A stretch of DNA of 64,000 bases from Xanthomonas arboricola pv. populi (GTDB lineage Bacteria; Pseudomonadota; Gammaproteobacteria; Xanthomonadales; Xanthomonadaceae): positions 220,974-284,973 of the forward strand of contig NZ_MDEB01000002.1 in the NCBI RefSeq assembly GCF_002939945.1, read 5' to 3'. The number at the start of each line of letters is the position of its first letter. The first letter of the stretch is position 1. A program made the translations under genes and the position numbers. Shown here one piece after another: positions 37,781-45,895 of the stretch. The notes beneath the pieces were generated by a model. It saw nothing but the letters and a program-made list of their open reading frames with translations. It was not told where the DNA came from and did not search any database.

Positions 37781-37912
37781 GTTGGATGCACCGCAACAGT
37801 GTGCGTCTAACTATGCGGTCAGTGGCTAACGCTGCCCGACGCACGGCCGCGCGCCGTTCGCATTGGACACCGTCAACACGCCAACAAAGTGCAACGAAGC
37901 CGTGACCAGCGC

Positions 37913-38497
37913 TCAGCCCTGCACGTCGGCCTGGGAATCGCCACCCAGCGCACCCATGAACTGGCGGTAGTGGCGCAGTTCGTCGATCGAATCGCGCACA
38001 TCGCTCAGGGCGGTGTGGGCCGAGCTCTTGGCAAAACCATTGGCCACCGTCGGCGCCCAACGCCGTGCCAGTTCCTTGATGGTGGACACGTCCAGGTTGC
38101 GGTAATGGAAGTAGCGCTCCAGGCGCGACATCTGGCGGTGCAGGAAGCGGCGGTCCTGGCAGATCGAATTGCCGCACATCGGCGAGGCGCCGGCGCGGAT
38201 CCACTCGCTCAGGAAGGCCACGGTCTGCGCTTCGGCCTGGGCATGGGTGACATGGCTGTCGAGCACGCGCTGCCACAGACCCGAACGGCGGTGCTGATTG
38301 CGGTTCCATTCGTCCATGGCTTCCAGCGTCGCAAGCGGATGGGCGATGGCCAGTTCGGGCCCTTCGGCAAGCACGTTCAACTGCGCATCAGTCACGATGG
38401 TGGCGATCTCGATGATGGAATCGCGATCGGTATCCAGGCCGGTCATTTCCAGATCGATCCAGATCAGTCGGTCGTTGCCTGCAAGGGTGTCTGCCAT
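37913..38497 (-). CDS. orn: Oligoribonuclease
   Basis: 3'-5' exonuclease that clears 2-5-nt RNA, including pGpG from cyclic-di-GMP turnover. The 194 residues start at [20 protein letters not shown]. DEDDh active-site residues are visible in [23 protein letters not shown] and [15 protein letters not shown]. Length and motifs are as in E. coli Orn. In xanthomonads cyclic-di-GMP signalling makes this enzyme relevant to virulence control, which is general knowledge rather than a reading of this sequence. Confidence 0.95.
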   Translation of the reverse strand: MADTLAGNDRLIWIDLEMTGLDTDRDSIIEIATIVTDAQLNVLAEGPELAIAHPLATLEAMDEWNRNQHRRSGLWQRVLDSHVTHAQAEAQTVAFLSEWIRAGASPMCGNSICQDRRFLHRQMSRLERYFHYRNLDVSTIKELARRWAPTVANGFAKSSAHTALSDVRDSIDELRHYRQFMGALGGDSQADVQG

Positions 38498-38567
38498 GTC
38501 GCCGTCCTGTGGAGGGCCGTCGCCGGCCAGATGCTGAAGGGCGCGCATCATACCGCGGCCGCGCCGC

Positions 38568-39077
38568 TCAGGGCGCGAGGGGCGACTTGCCACGCTTGGC
38601 CCTGAAGTAGTTGGTCAGCCGCAGACCTGCCTCGGCGGCCAGTACGCCACCGCTGACCTGCACGCGGTGGTTGTGGCGCGGGTCGGCGGGCAGGTCGAAC
38701 ACGCTGCCGCATGCGCCGGTCTTGGGGTCGCTGGCGGCAAACACCACCCGTGCGATACGCGCGTGGATCATCGCCATCGCGCACATCGCGCACGGCTCCA
38801 GGGTGACATACAGCGTGCAGCCGATCAGCCGATGATTGCACAGCCGGCGGCCGCCCTCGCGCATGGCCATGATCTCGGCATGCGCGCTGGGATCGTGGCT
38901 GGCGATGTTGAAATTCCAGCCCTCGCCCAGCACGTTGCCCTGCGCATCGATCAGCAGCGCGCCGACCGGGATCTCGTCAAAGTCGCGTTCGGCACGCTCG
39001 GCCAGTTGCAGGGCGCGTTGCATCCACTGTTGGTCGATGCGCGCCTGCGCCGCGTCGACCGATGTCTCCACCTGCAT
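38568..39077 (-). CDS. tadA: tRNA-specific adenosine deaminase
   Basis: Deaminates A34 to inosine in tRNA-Arg(ACG). The 169 residues start at [20 protein letters not shown]. The zinc site is marked by SAHAEIMAM (His and catalytic Glu) and [16 protein letters not shown] (two Cys). [18 protein letters not shown] is typical of the bacterial TadA branch. It is 2 bp from the 3' end of mntR on the same strand, so likely cotranscribed. Confidence 0.93.
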   Translation of the reverse strand: MQVETSVDAAQARIDQQWMQRALQLAERAERDFDEIPVGALLIDAQGNVLGEGWNFNIASHDPSAHAEIMAMREGGRRLCNHRLIGCTLYVTLEPCAMCAMAMIHARIARVVFAASDPKTGACGSVFDLPADPRHNHRVQVSGGVLAAEAGLRLTNYFRAKRGKSPLAP

Positions 39078-39079
39078 GC

Positions 39080-39565
39080 TCACGCGGCGCTGCCGCCCTG
39101 GCGATCCAGGAAGGCGGCGAACGCGGCGACGGTGGCTTCGCTGACATGGTGCTCGATGCCTTCGGCGTCGCGGCGCGCGGTGGCCTCGTCGATGCCCAGG
39201 GCGAGCAGGAAGCGCTCGACGATCTGGTGGCGCTGCCGGCTGGACGCCGCCAGCGCCTCGCCGGCCGGGGTCAGGAACACCCCGCGATACGGGCGCTGCA
39301 CCACCCAGCCGTCGCGCACCAGCCGCTTGAGCATCTTGGCCACGGTCGGCTGCGCCACACCCAGGCGCGCGGCGATATCGACCTGACGCGCCTCGCCGCC
39401 GTCGACCAGCAGATCGGAGATCAGTTCCACGTAGTCCTCGACCAGCTCGGCGCGGCGCGCTTCGCGCACCTGACGGAAGCTCTCCATGTGCACCTGCGCG
39501 TCGATCAGCGCCGGCGCGGCTGCTTCCAGCTTTTCGCTCTTGCCCACCCTCATCCCCGTCGTCAC
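39080..39565 (-). CDS. mntR: Manganese-responsive transcriptional regulator (DtxR/MntR family)
   Basis: 161 residues from a GTG at 39565; an in-frame ATG at 39553 ([14 protein letters not shown]) is an equally possible start. The winged helix-turn-helix is in [18 protein letters not shown], followed by [19 protein letters not shown]. The metal-binding/dimerisation helices [22 protein letters not shown] and EGIEHHVSE follow. It lacks the SH3-like C-terminal domain of DtxR, as MntR does. It is divergent from mntH, and an MntR-like box lies between them, so it should repress mntH when Mn(II) is plentiful. Confidence 0.92.
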   Translation of the reverse strand: MTTGMRVGKSEKLEAAAPALIDAQVHMESFRQVREARRAELVEDYVELISDLLVDGGEARQVDIAARLGVAQPTVAKMLKRLVRDGWVVQRPYRGVFLTPAGEALAASSRQRHQIVERFLLALGIDEATARRDAEGIEHHVSEATVAAFAAFLDRQGGSAA

Positions 39566-39640
39566 GTCCGGCGCCAGTGCCGGGATGCGTAGTTTGAAGC
39601 ACGCAGCCGATCATTACGATTCAGATTGCCAATGCTCAAC

Positions 39641-39660
39641 AGCATAGCAAGTGCTATATC
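39641..39660. promoter_or_regulatory. MntR-box-like operator upstream of mntH
   Basis: AGCATAGCAAGTGCTATATC has the perfect inverted repeat ATAGCA-AG-TGCTAT and closely follows the enterobacterial MntR box (AACATAGCAAAGGCTATGTT pattern). It lies about 32 nt upstream of the mntH start and 75-88 nt upstream of the mntR starts, fit to control mntH and perhaps mntR. Confidence 0.75.
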
Positions 39661-39691
39661 ATCGGCACGACTCCCAGCCAGCCTGCTCCGC

Positions 39692-41038
39692 ATGTCCGTC
39701 GATCTCCGTCCTCACGCAGCCTCGCCCCTCCCCTCGCCGGCTGCGGCCACTGGCGGGCTGGGCGATCACCACGCCAGCGTCGCCGTACCCAAGGGCGGCC
39801 ACTGGTGGTTCCGGCTGCTGGCGTTTCTGGGCCCGGGCTACATGGTGTCGGTCGGGTACATGGACCCGGGCAACTGGGCCACCGACTTGGCCGGCGGCTC
39901 GCAGTTCGGCTATCTGCTGCTCTCGGTGATCCTGCTGTCCAACCTGATGGCGATCGTGCTGCAGAGCCTGTCGGCACGGCTGGGCATCGCGACCGGGCTG
40001 GATCTGGCACAGGCCTGCCGGGCGCGTTACCCGCGCGGGGTGAATGTGGCGCTGTGGGGCATCTGTGAGCTGGCGATCATCGCCTGCGATCTGGCCGAGG
40101 TGATCGGCACCGCCATCGCGCTGAAACTGTTGTTCGGCATTCCGCTGACCGTGGGCGCCATCATCACCGCGGTGGATGTGGTGCTGGTGTTGTTGCTGAT
40201 GAATCGCGGTTTTCGCACGTTGGAAGCGTTCGTGATCGCGCTGTTGTTGATCATCTCCGTGTGCTTCGGCATCCAGATCGCGCTGGCGGCACCGCCCATC
40301 GCGGCCGTGCTGGGCGGCTTCATCCCGCGTGCGCAAGTGGTCACCGACCCGCGCGCGCTGTATCTGGCGATCGGCATCATCGGTGCGACGGTGATGCCGC
40401 ATAACCTGTACCTGCATTCGTCGATCGTGCAGACACGCGCCTATCCGCGCACCGATATGGGCCGCAAGTCGGCACTGCGCTGGGCGGTGACCGACAGCAC
40501 CGTGGCGTTGATGTTCGCGTTGTTCATCAATGCCGCGATCCTGATCCTGGCGGCGGCGGTCTTCCATGCGCAGGGCCGCACCGATGTGCAGGAAATCGAA
40601 CAGGCCCATGCCCTGCTCGCGCCGATGCTAGGCGTGGGTCTGGCCGCGACCCTGTTCGCGGTCGCGCTGCTCGCCTCCGGCGTCAATTCCACTGTCACCG
40701 CCACGCTGGCCGGGCAGATCGTGATGGAAGGCTTTCTGCACTTGCGCTTGCCGCCGTGGCTGCGCCGCCTGCTGACGCGCGGCATCGCGATCGTGCCGGT
40801 GGTGATCGTGACCTGGCTGTATGGCGAGGCCGGAACCGCGCGGCTGCTGGTGCTGAGCCAGGTGGTGTTGTCGATGCAGCTGCCGTTTGCGGTGATCCCG
40901 CTGGTGCGCTTCGTGTCGGATCGCGACCTGATGGGCGCGCTGGTGGCACCGCCTTGGCTGGTGCGCATCGCCTGGGTCATTGCGGCGCTGATCGTCGGCT
41001 TGAACCTGAAGCTGCTGTGGGATACCGCGCTGCATTGA
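39692..41038 (+). CDS. mntH: Manganese/iron transporter, NRAMP family
   Basis: Proton-coupled Mn(II) importer in the inner membrane. 448 residues from ATG 39692 ([14 protein letters not shown]). The upstream ATG at 39626 was rejected because it would put the MntR-like operator inside the gene. The NRAMP metal site in TM1 is [13 protein letters not shown], and the TM6 motif is [13 protein letters not shown]. Eleven or so hydrophobic segments are evident. The 3' end borders the accessory-looking region 41039-45870. Confidence 0.95.
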   Translation: MSVDLRPHAASPLPSPAAATGGLGDHHASVAVPKGGHWWFRLLAFLGPGYMVSVGYMDPGNWATDLAGGSQFGYLLLSVILLSNLMAIVLQSLSARLGIATGLDLAQACRARYPRGVNVALWGICELAIIACDLAEVIGTAIALKLLFGIPLTVGAIITAVDVVLVLLLMNRGFRTLEAFVIALLLIISVCFGIQIALAAPPIAAVLGGFIPRAQVVTDPRALYLAIGIIGATVMPHNLYLHSSIVQTRAYPRTDMGRKSALRWAVTDSTVALMFALFINAAILILAAAVFHAQGRTDVQEIEQAHALLAPMLGVGLAATLFAVALLASGVNSTVTATLAGQIVMEGFLHLRLPPWLRRLLTRGIAIVPVVIVTWLYGEAGTARLLVLSQVVLSMQLPFAVIPLVRFVSDRDLMGALVAPPWLVRIAWVIAALIVGLNLKLLWDTALH

Positions 41039-41280
41039 CGCGGCATGCGGGAAGCGCAGAAGTTCATGGCCGATGAACGCGTGGCGAGCTCCGAGCGCGG
41101 CTTCTATGTCGGAAATCTGCCTTTGGACCAGCTTCGCGAGCGCTTCGGCACTGTCTGGAAGATTGATCGACAGGCGTGCGGCCAAGGGCTCGCATGCGCG
41201 TTGAACGTCACTTGATTCCTGTAAAGCATTCCTGGACGCCACTTGCGCATTAGACAGGGCCTCTCTGTGATTCGCCTGCA
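41039..41280. other. Unassigned DNA after mntH
   Basis: About 240 bp. On the minus strand an open frame carries ELLSLGELQVMQANHREALS and continues for about 80 helical-looking residues, then runs into mntH antisense without a stop. It could be a fragment of an unknown gene fused to the MFS remnant. I cannot name it, and it may be a shadow frame. Confidence 0.3.
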
Positions 41281-41678
41281 TGACCTGCAATTCACCGAGC
41301 GATAGCAGTTCGGCCGGGTACAGCGACACCGCCGCAGCGAAGGCCACCGAGAAGAAACACCGGATGCAGAAGGGCCGACGGCACGCGCAGCGCCATCAGC
41401 ACCCCGAAGCTGGGCGCCCAGGCCGACAGCAGGCTGCACAGACTGAAAACCAGCAGCGAACCGGCCAGTACCTTGCGCCGGTAGAAGCGCGACAGCCACA
41501 GCACCATGGCCGGCCCGCACTCCGCGACCACACCCGCGAACAGCGCGGCCAGCCATCCGGCCTGGGCCACGCTGATGCCGTGACGCTGGACGATGGCCGG
41601 CAGGATGTCGACCACGCCGAACTCGACGGCATACAGGCCAAACAGCCCCAGCGCGATGAAGAACAGTGCGCGCGCCGT
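41281..41678 (-). pseudogene. N-terminal MFS transporter remnant, frameshifted
   Basis: A fragment of a DHA1-type MFS transporter. It reads FFIALGLFGLYAVEFGVVDI, then GWLAALFAGVVAECGP, then RRKVLAGSLLVFSLCSLLSA and ALRVPSALLHPVF, covering about four transmembrane segments. The frame begins directly after the TAA stop of the intact MFS gene and has no start codon of its own at that point. Near 41355-41357 one extra base (AAA on the plus strand) breaks the frame; removing it gives FFSVAFAAAVSLYP. The homology then ends. Truncation at both ends plus the frameshift mark it as dead. Confidence 0.75.
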
Positions 41679-42926
41679 TTATGGCTGCGCCTCTGTCTGT
41701 CGATCGGGCGTCGTTGCCGGGCATGACCCCGCTGTACCCGCTGGAGCGGGAAAGCCATGCCGCCTGGCCGCCCACACCACCACCAGCGTCGCCGCGAGCA
41801 ACACCAGCAAGGCCGGTGCGAACGCGCCGACGCCGAGGCGTTCGAGCAGCACGCCGCCGACGATGCCGCCACCGGCAATCGCCGTGTTCCAGGCGGTGAC
41901 CAGCATGGATTGCGCGACATCCGCCGCTTCGCCCGCCGTCTTGGCCAGCGCCGTCTGGAACAGCGTCGCCGCGCCGCCGAAGGCCAGTCCCCAGGCGGCG
42001 ACGGCTGCATAGACCACGACAGGCGCATCGCCCGCGACACCCAGCGCCAGCGCGGACAGGCCGAACCCGACGGTGCTGGCGAGCGTCAGCGCACGCAGAT
42101 GGCGGTCGATCAGCACGCCGATGATCCAGATGCCCAGCAGCGAGGTCACGCCGAACACCAGCAGCACCAGGTCCGTGCGCTCGGCCATGTCCGCCGCCGC
42201 GAGGAACGGCGCGATGTAGGTATAGAGGATGTTGTGCGCCAGCACGAAGGCCAGCACCACGAACAGCACCGGGCGCACGCCGGCGATGGTGAAAACACGG
42301 CCCAGCGGCAGCCGCTTGCCCGCTGCCTGCCCGGCGAAGTCCGGCACCTGGACGCGCACCCAAACCATGAGCACCAGCGCCAATGCGCTCATGATGCCGA
42401 AGCACATCCGCCAGCCGACCAGATTGCCAAGGAAGGTGCCAGCCGGCACGCCCAGCGACAGCGCCAGCGGCGTGCCGACCATCGCAATGGCGATGGCGCG
42501 CCCTTTCTGGTTCTCGGGCACCATGCGCGCGGCGTAGCCCGCCAGCAGCGCCCACAGCAGCCCGGCCGACACGCCCGCGAGGAAGCGCGCCGCCATCGTC
42601 AGGACATAGCTCCCGGAGAACGTCGTGACGGTATTGGCGAGGACGAAGCCGGCGATGGCCGCCAGCAGCAGCGGGCGGCGGCGCACGCCCTGCGTGGCGG
42701 CGGTCAGCGGAATCGCCGCCAGCAGCGAACCGATGGCGTAGATCGTCACGGTCTGCCCGACCCAGGCCTCGGACACCATCAGGCCCTGCGCCATCTGCGG
42801 CAGCAGACCGGCCGGCAGCGCTTCGGTCAGGATGGTGATGAAGGCCGCCATCGCCAAGGCCAGCAGCGACGCCAGCGGCAGGCGGTCATGGGCAGTGGTG
42901 CTCATCCGTGCAGAGGGAATCGTCAT
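41679..42926 (-). CDS. MFS transporter, DHA1 (AraJ-like) family
   Basis: 415-residue drug or sugar exporter with 12 hydrophobic segments. N-terminal ALAMAAFITILTEALPAGLL is typical of the DHA1 family, with SLLAAIPLTAATQGVRRRPL as the loop 2-3 motif. It starts at ATG 42926, overlapping the stop of the serine-hydrolase gene by 1 nt (TGATG), so both are cotranscribed. The tail ends just where a second MFS fragment begins, which suggests a recombination joint at its stop codon. Substrate unknown. Confidence 0.9.
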   Translation of the reverse strand: MTIPSARMSTTAHDRLPLASLLALAMAAFITILTEALPAGLLPQMAQGLMVSEAWVGQTVTIYAIGSLLAAIPLTAATQGVRRRPLLLAAIAGFVLANTVTTFSGSYVLTMAARFLAGVSAGLLWALLAGYAARMVPENQKGRAIAIAMVGTPLALSLGVPAGTFLGNLVGWRMCFGIMSALALVLMVWVRVQVPDFAGQAAGKRLPLGRVFTIAGVRPVLFVVLAFVLAHNILYTYIAPFLAAADMAERTDLVLLVFGVTSLLGIWIIGVLIDRHLRALTLASTVGFGLSALALGVAGDAPVVVYAAVAAWGLAFGGAATLFQTALAKTAGEAADVAQSMLVTAWNTAIAGGGIVGGVLLERLGVGAFAPALLVLLAATLVVVWAARRHGFPAPAGTAGSCPATTPDRQTEAQP

Positions 42927-44116
42927 CACCGCACCTCCAGCGCGCCATAGACGGCATCGCGCAGGTCGGTGACGAAGCGGCCGGACATGCCTTCGTACAG
43001 CGTGTTTGTAAAGGCCACGACGCTCAGGCCCTGCGCCCGGTCCACGAACCAGGAATGGCCGTAGACACCGCCCCAGCGCCAGGTGCCTGCCGATTCGGGG
43101 GAAGCGGCCAGCACCGGGTCGCGCAAGACCGAGAACCCCAGTCCGAAGCCGGAGCCCGGCGCATCGGGCAGTTCCCGACCGGCCGTTTGATCCCGCGCCA
43201 TCTCCGCGATCCATTCGTCGGGCAGAAACGCACCGCGGCCTTGGCGCAAGGCTTCCAGCAGGCGCAGCAGGTCTTGCGCCGTCCCCGCCATGCCCGCGCC
43301 GCCCGAAGGAAATGCCTGCGGATCGAAGATGCGGGAGGGGTTGTAGGTGATGCCCATGGCGCCCTCGAAGGCCGAGACCGTCTCACCCTCGGCCAGCCGA
43401 TGCGGCTGCGGCGCGTCGTTCACATAGGCGGTCGCCACGCGCTGGGGATCGCGCACGACGAAGCCCGTGTCGACCATGCCCAGCGGGCCGGTCACGAGTT
43501 GGCGCACCGCCTCGTCCAGCGGCGTGCCGTGGGCGCGCGCGATCAGCGCGCCCAGCACGTCCGTCGCCAGTGAATAGCCCCAGGCCGTGCCCGGTTCGTA
43601 CAGCAGCGGCACGCTGGCGAGGCGGCGCAGGTTCTCCTCCAGGCTGATGCCGGACGCATCCATGCCGTCCGAAACACCGGCCCGTGCGTAGGGGCCGGCT
43701 GCATCGGCCTCGAAGAAGCGGTAGCCGAGACCGGCCGTATGGCTGAGCAGTTGCCGCACAGTGATGCGGGCCGGGCGGCCGTCGGCCAGCCGGGGCTGGA
43801 ATTCGGGCAACCAGCGCGCGATGCCCGCGTCCAGGTCGAGCCGGCCTTGCGCTACCAGCGCCAGGGCCGCAGCGGAGACGATGGGCTTGCTCACCGAGGC
43901 CAGCCGGAACACTGCCTCCAAGGTCATCGGCCGCGCGCTTTCGCGGTCGGCGAAGCCGGCGGCCTGCTGGTGGATCAGTTCGCCGTCACGCGCTACGAGG
44001 ACGACGGCACCGACCAGCCGCTGGTCGTCCAGCACCTGCTGCACGATGTTGTGAATGCGCGTGGTGAGGTGCGCCGGCGCAACGCCTTGGCGCAGGAAAA
44101 GTGGGGGAGTCGTCAT
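42926..44116 (-). CDS. Serine hydrolase, beta-lactamase/class C family
   Basis: 396-residue penicillin-binding-protein-like esterase or peptidase. The S-x-x-K nucleophile is in FRLASVSKPIVSAAAL near residue 75. A Y-x-N-like motif is GYSLATDVLG (Tyr-Ser-Leu). A C-terminal H-x-G-like motif may be WGGVYGHSWFVD. No signal peptide is obvious, so it is probably cytosolic. It heads the minus-strand pair with the MFS transporter and is divergent from the LysR gene. Resistance to a beta-lactam cannot be claimed from this; many family members are esterases. Confidence 0.87.
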   Translation of the reverse strand: MTTPPLFLRQGVAPAHLTTRIHNIVQQVLDDQRLVGAVVLVARDGELIHQQAAGFADRESARPMTLEAVFRLASVSKPIVSAAALALVAQGRLDLDAGIARWLPEFQPRLADGRPARITVRQLLSHTAGLGYRFFEADAAGPYARAGVSDGMDASGISLEENLRRLASVPLLYEPGTAWGYSLATDVLGALIARAHGTPLDEAVRQLVTGPLGMVDTGFVVRDPQRVATAYVNDAPQPHRLAEGETVSAFEGAMGITYNPSRIFDPQAFPSGGAGMAGTAQDLLRLLEALRQGRGAFLPDEWIAEMARDQTAGRELPDAPGSGFGLGFSVLRDPVLAASPESAGTWRWGGVYGHSWFVDRAQGLSVVAFTNTLYEGMSGRFVTDLRDAVYGALEVR

Positions 44117-44232
44117 GGCAACTCGTTCGCCTCGATGAGTGAAGCCTGGAGGATAGAAACCCTGCGATTAAAGAAAAAGCAGGCTACAGTTCCTTTGTGT
44201 GCGGACCCATGTGTCCGTAATCGAGGCGTGGA

Positions 44233-45162
44233 ATGGACAGCCTGAACGGCTTCGTGGTGTTCGTGCAGGTAGCCGAGACGCGCAGCTTCGTCGCCGCCGG
44301 CCGGCTGCTAGGCGTGTCGGCCTCGGCCGTCGGCAAGAGCGTGGCACGCCTGGAGGAGAAGCTGGGGGTGCGCCTGTTCCACCGCAGCACGCGCAGCGTC
44401 ACGCTGACCGCCGAGGGCACGCTGTTCCTGGAACGCAGCCGCCGCATCCTGGCCGAGATCGAGGCGGCGGAACTGGAGTTGTCGCAAGCCACAGCAGCAC
44501 CGCGCGGGCGACTGCGGGTGAGCCTGCCGCTGGTCAGCTCGCTGGTGCTGCCGGTACTCGGCGAGTTCATGCGCGAGTACCCCGAGATCGAACTGGACCT
44601 GGACTTCACCGACCGCATGGTCGATGTGATCGAAGAGGGCTTCGACGCGGTGGTACGCACGGGCGAGCCGACCGACTCTCGCCTCACGGCGCGCAGATTG
44701 GGCACCTTCCGCTCGGTGCTGGTCGCCTCGCCTGGCTACCTGCAACTGCGGGGGACACCCCAAGTACCTGCCGATCTTCTGCTGCACGCCTGCCTGCACT
44801 ACCGCTTCCCCAACAGCGGCAAACTGGAGACTTGGGCGCTGCGGCAGGAACCTGGCGCACCCGAACTGCAATTGCCCACCTCGATGATCTGCAACAACAT
44901 CGAGACGCGCGTGTGCTTTGCGCTGCAAGGACTGGGGATCGCCTATTTGCCGGACTTCGCCATCCGCGAGCCGTTAGCCGATGGCCGGCTTCAACCCATC
45001 CTTGCTGACCATGGGGAGCGTGGCGGCGTCTTCCACGTGCTTTGGCCTGCGAGCAAGCACCCCTCGCCGAAGGTGCGGACGCTGGTGGACTTCCTGAGCG
45101 CGAGGGTGTTTCCGAACACCAAGAGCAAGACCCCGAGCCCCAGAGGTCAACGCAGTCGATAA
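44233..45162 (+). CDS. LysR-family transcriptional regulator
   Basis: 309 residues. The N-terminal winged helix-turn-helix is FVVFVQVAETRSFVAAGRLL followed by GVSASAVGKSVARLEEKLGV. The effector domain begins at PRGRLRVSLPLVSSLVLPVL, and the order CrgA/DmlR-like is suggested by LHYRFPNSGKLETWAL. It is divergent from the serine hydrolase-MFS pair over 116 bp, the classic layout for a LysR regulator and its targets. Inducer unknown. Confidence 0.9.
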   Translation: MDSLNGFVVFVQVAETRSFVAAGRLLGVSASAVGKSVARLEEKLGVRLFHRSTRSVTLTAEGTLFLERSRRILAEIEAAELELSQATAAPRGRLRVSLPLVSSLVLPVLGEFMREYPEIELDLDFTDRMVDVIEEGFDAVVRTGEPTDSRLTARRLGTFRSVLVASPGYLQLRGTPQVPADLLLHACLHYRFPNSGKLETWALRQEPGAPELQLPTSMICNNIETRVCFALQGLGIAYLPDFAIREPLADGRLQPILADHGERGGVFHVLWPASKHPSPKVRTLVDFLSARVFPNTKSKTPSPRGQRSR

Positions 45163-45191
45163 CGAGGCGTGGCCCATGCCGCCTCCAAAGT

Positions 45192-45431
45192 TCAGTGCTC
45201 TCGAACAGCGTTGCAGAGCACTGAACCTGCACCCGTCTCTCTGCGGTCCAGCCAGCCGCTCCGCAAGGTCAGCAGCAGACCGGCACCGACCATGATGGCG
45301 CCAACCCACGGTGTTGCCCCCAGCCCAAGCCTGGAATCCGCCACCCGTCCGCCGATGAAGGCGCCGAGCGCGATACCGGCGTTGGCGGCCGACACGTTGA
45401 TCGTGGAAGCGATGTCCACGTTGCCCGGCCG
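45192..45431 (-). pseudogene. C-terminal MFS transporter remnant
   Basis: Reads NVDIASTINVSAANAGIALG, then AFIGGRVADSRLGLGATPWVG and AIMVGAGLLLTLRSGWLDR, the last two or three transmembrane segments of a DHA1-type MFS transporter. There is no start codon in context and no N-terminal part. Upstream it joins directly to the integrase remnant in another frame. Because it lies to the right of the N-terminal fragment at 41281-41678 although both are on the minus strand, the two cannot be simple halves of one split gene in native order. Confidence 0.7.
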
Positions 45432-45571
45432 CAGCGGCCGTGGAGCCTGTAGTCGTAGCGGATGGTGACGGTAGCGCTGGGCGATACCGTCACGTACATC
45501 CCGTCTCTGTCAGAAGCCTTATACATCTTGGACTTAGGCTTCGGATTTCGCAGTGCAGCGTCGGTCGGCAT
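45432..45571 (-). pseudogene. Tyrosine integrase N-terminal remnant
   Basis: From ATG 45571 it reads MPTDAALRNPKPKSKMYKAS, then DRDGMYVTVSPSATVTIRYD and YRLHGR. This matches the N-terminal arm-binding domain of P4-type integrases (pattern LTDTAIRNAKPKDKPYKLSDGGGLYLLVTPSG). The catalytic domain is missing, and after HGR the sequence turns into the MFS remnant. It lies about 300 bp from the guaA 3' end and reads away from it, the usual order attL-int for islands inserted there. The gene is dead. Confidence 0.7.
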
Positions 45572-45870
45572 CGAGGTTTTCCTCCGGCTTTCGACGGCGT
45601 TTACCGTCAGGGACCTGGAGGCCTGCTGATGCTCGGAAAGCCGCGTAAAACGAGCCTTCCCGAGAAGATTTTTACCGTCAAAGACGGTAGAAATCTCAAT
45701 AGTGAACGAGAGTGTCTTAATCCGGCCTCGATTCTTACCGCCAACGCCACCGTCAAGGTGTTTTGCTAGCCGGCGATAGCCACCGATGGATGCTATGACG
45801 TATTTATCTATAAAATCAACACGTTACGACAAACTTCGATAGCTGACGATAGTCCTCGAAGGACGTCAAA
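45572..45870. other. AT-richer junction between integrase remnant and guaA
   Basis: About 300 bp, visibly richer in A/T than the rest of the window. It holds a hairpin TACCGTC-AAA-GACGGTA (45673-45689), four copies of an ACCGTCA-like motif (45601-45609, 45673-45680, 45736-45743, 45748-45755; two more lie in the integrase remnant), and GTCCT-CGA-AGGAC (45852-45864). It could be an old integrase arm-site region plus the guaA terminator. Confidence 0.5.
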
Positions 45871-45895
45871 TCACTCCCACTCGATCGTCGCTGGC
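45871..45895. other. Candidate attachment site at the guaA 3' end
   Basis: The last 25 nt of guaA (…ATIEWE stop) face the integrase remnant. The 3' end of guaA is a known target of island integrases. No second copy of this sequence was found to the left within the window, so the other attachment site is either lost or degraded. Confidence 0.35.

Noticed and set aside
41045..41212. Plus-strand frame MREAQKFMADERVASSERG after mntH
   Set aside because: Lies in a junction region, no ribosome-binding site or family pattern; cannot be told from a chance frame.
42926..44116. Beta-lactam resistance gene
   Set aside because: The S-x-x-K motif fits the wider serine-hydrolase family. No signal peptide is seen and the second motif is Tyr-Ser-Leu, not Tyr-x-Asn, so a resistance call is not supported.
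45572..45870. Short plus-strand frame ending near 45769 beside guaA
   Set aside because: No domain pattern or ribosome-binding site, and it overlaps the integrase remnant and repeat motifs; treated as non-coding.
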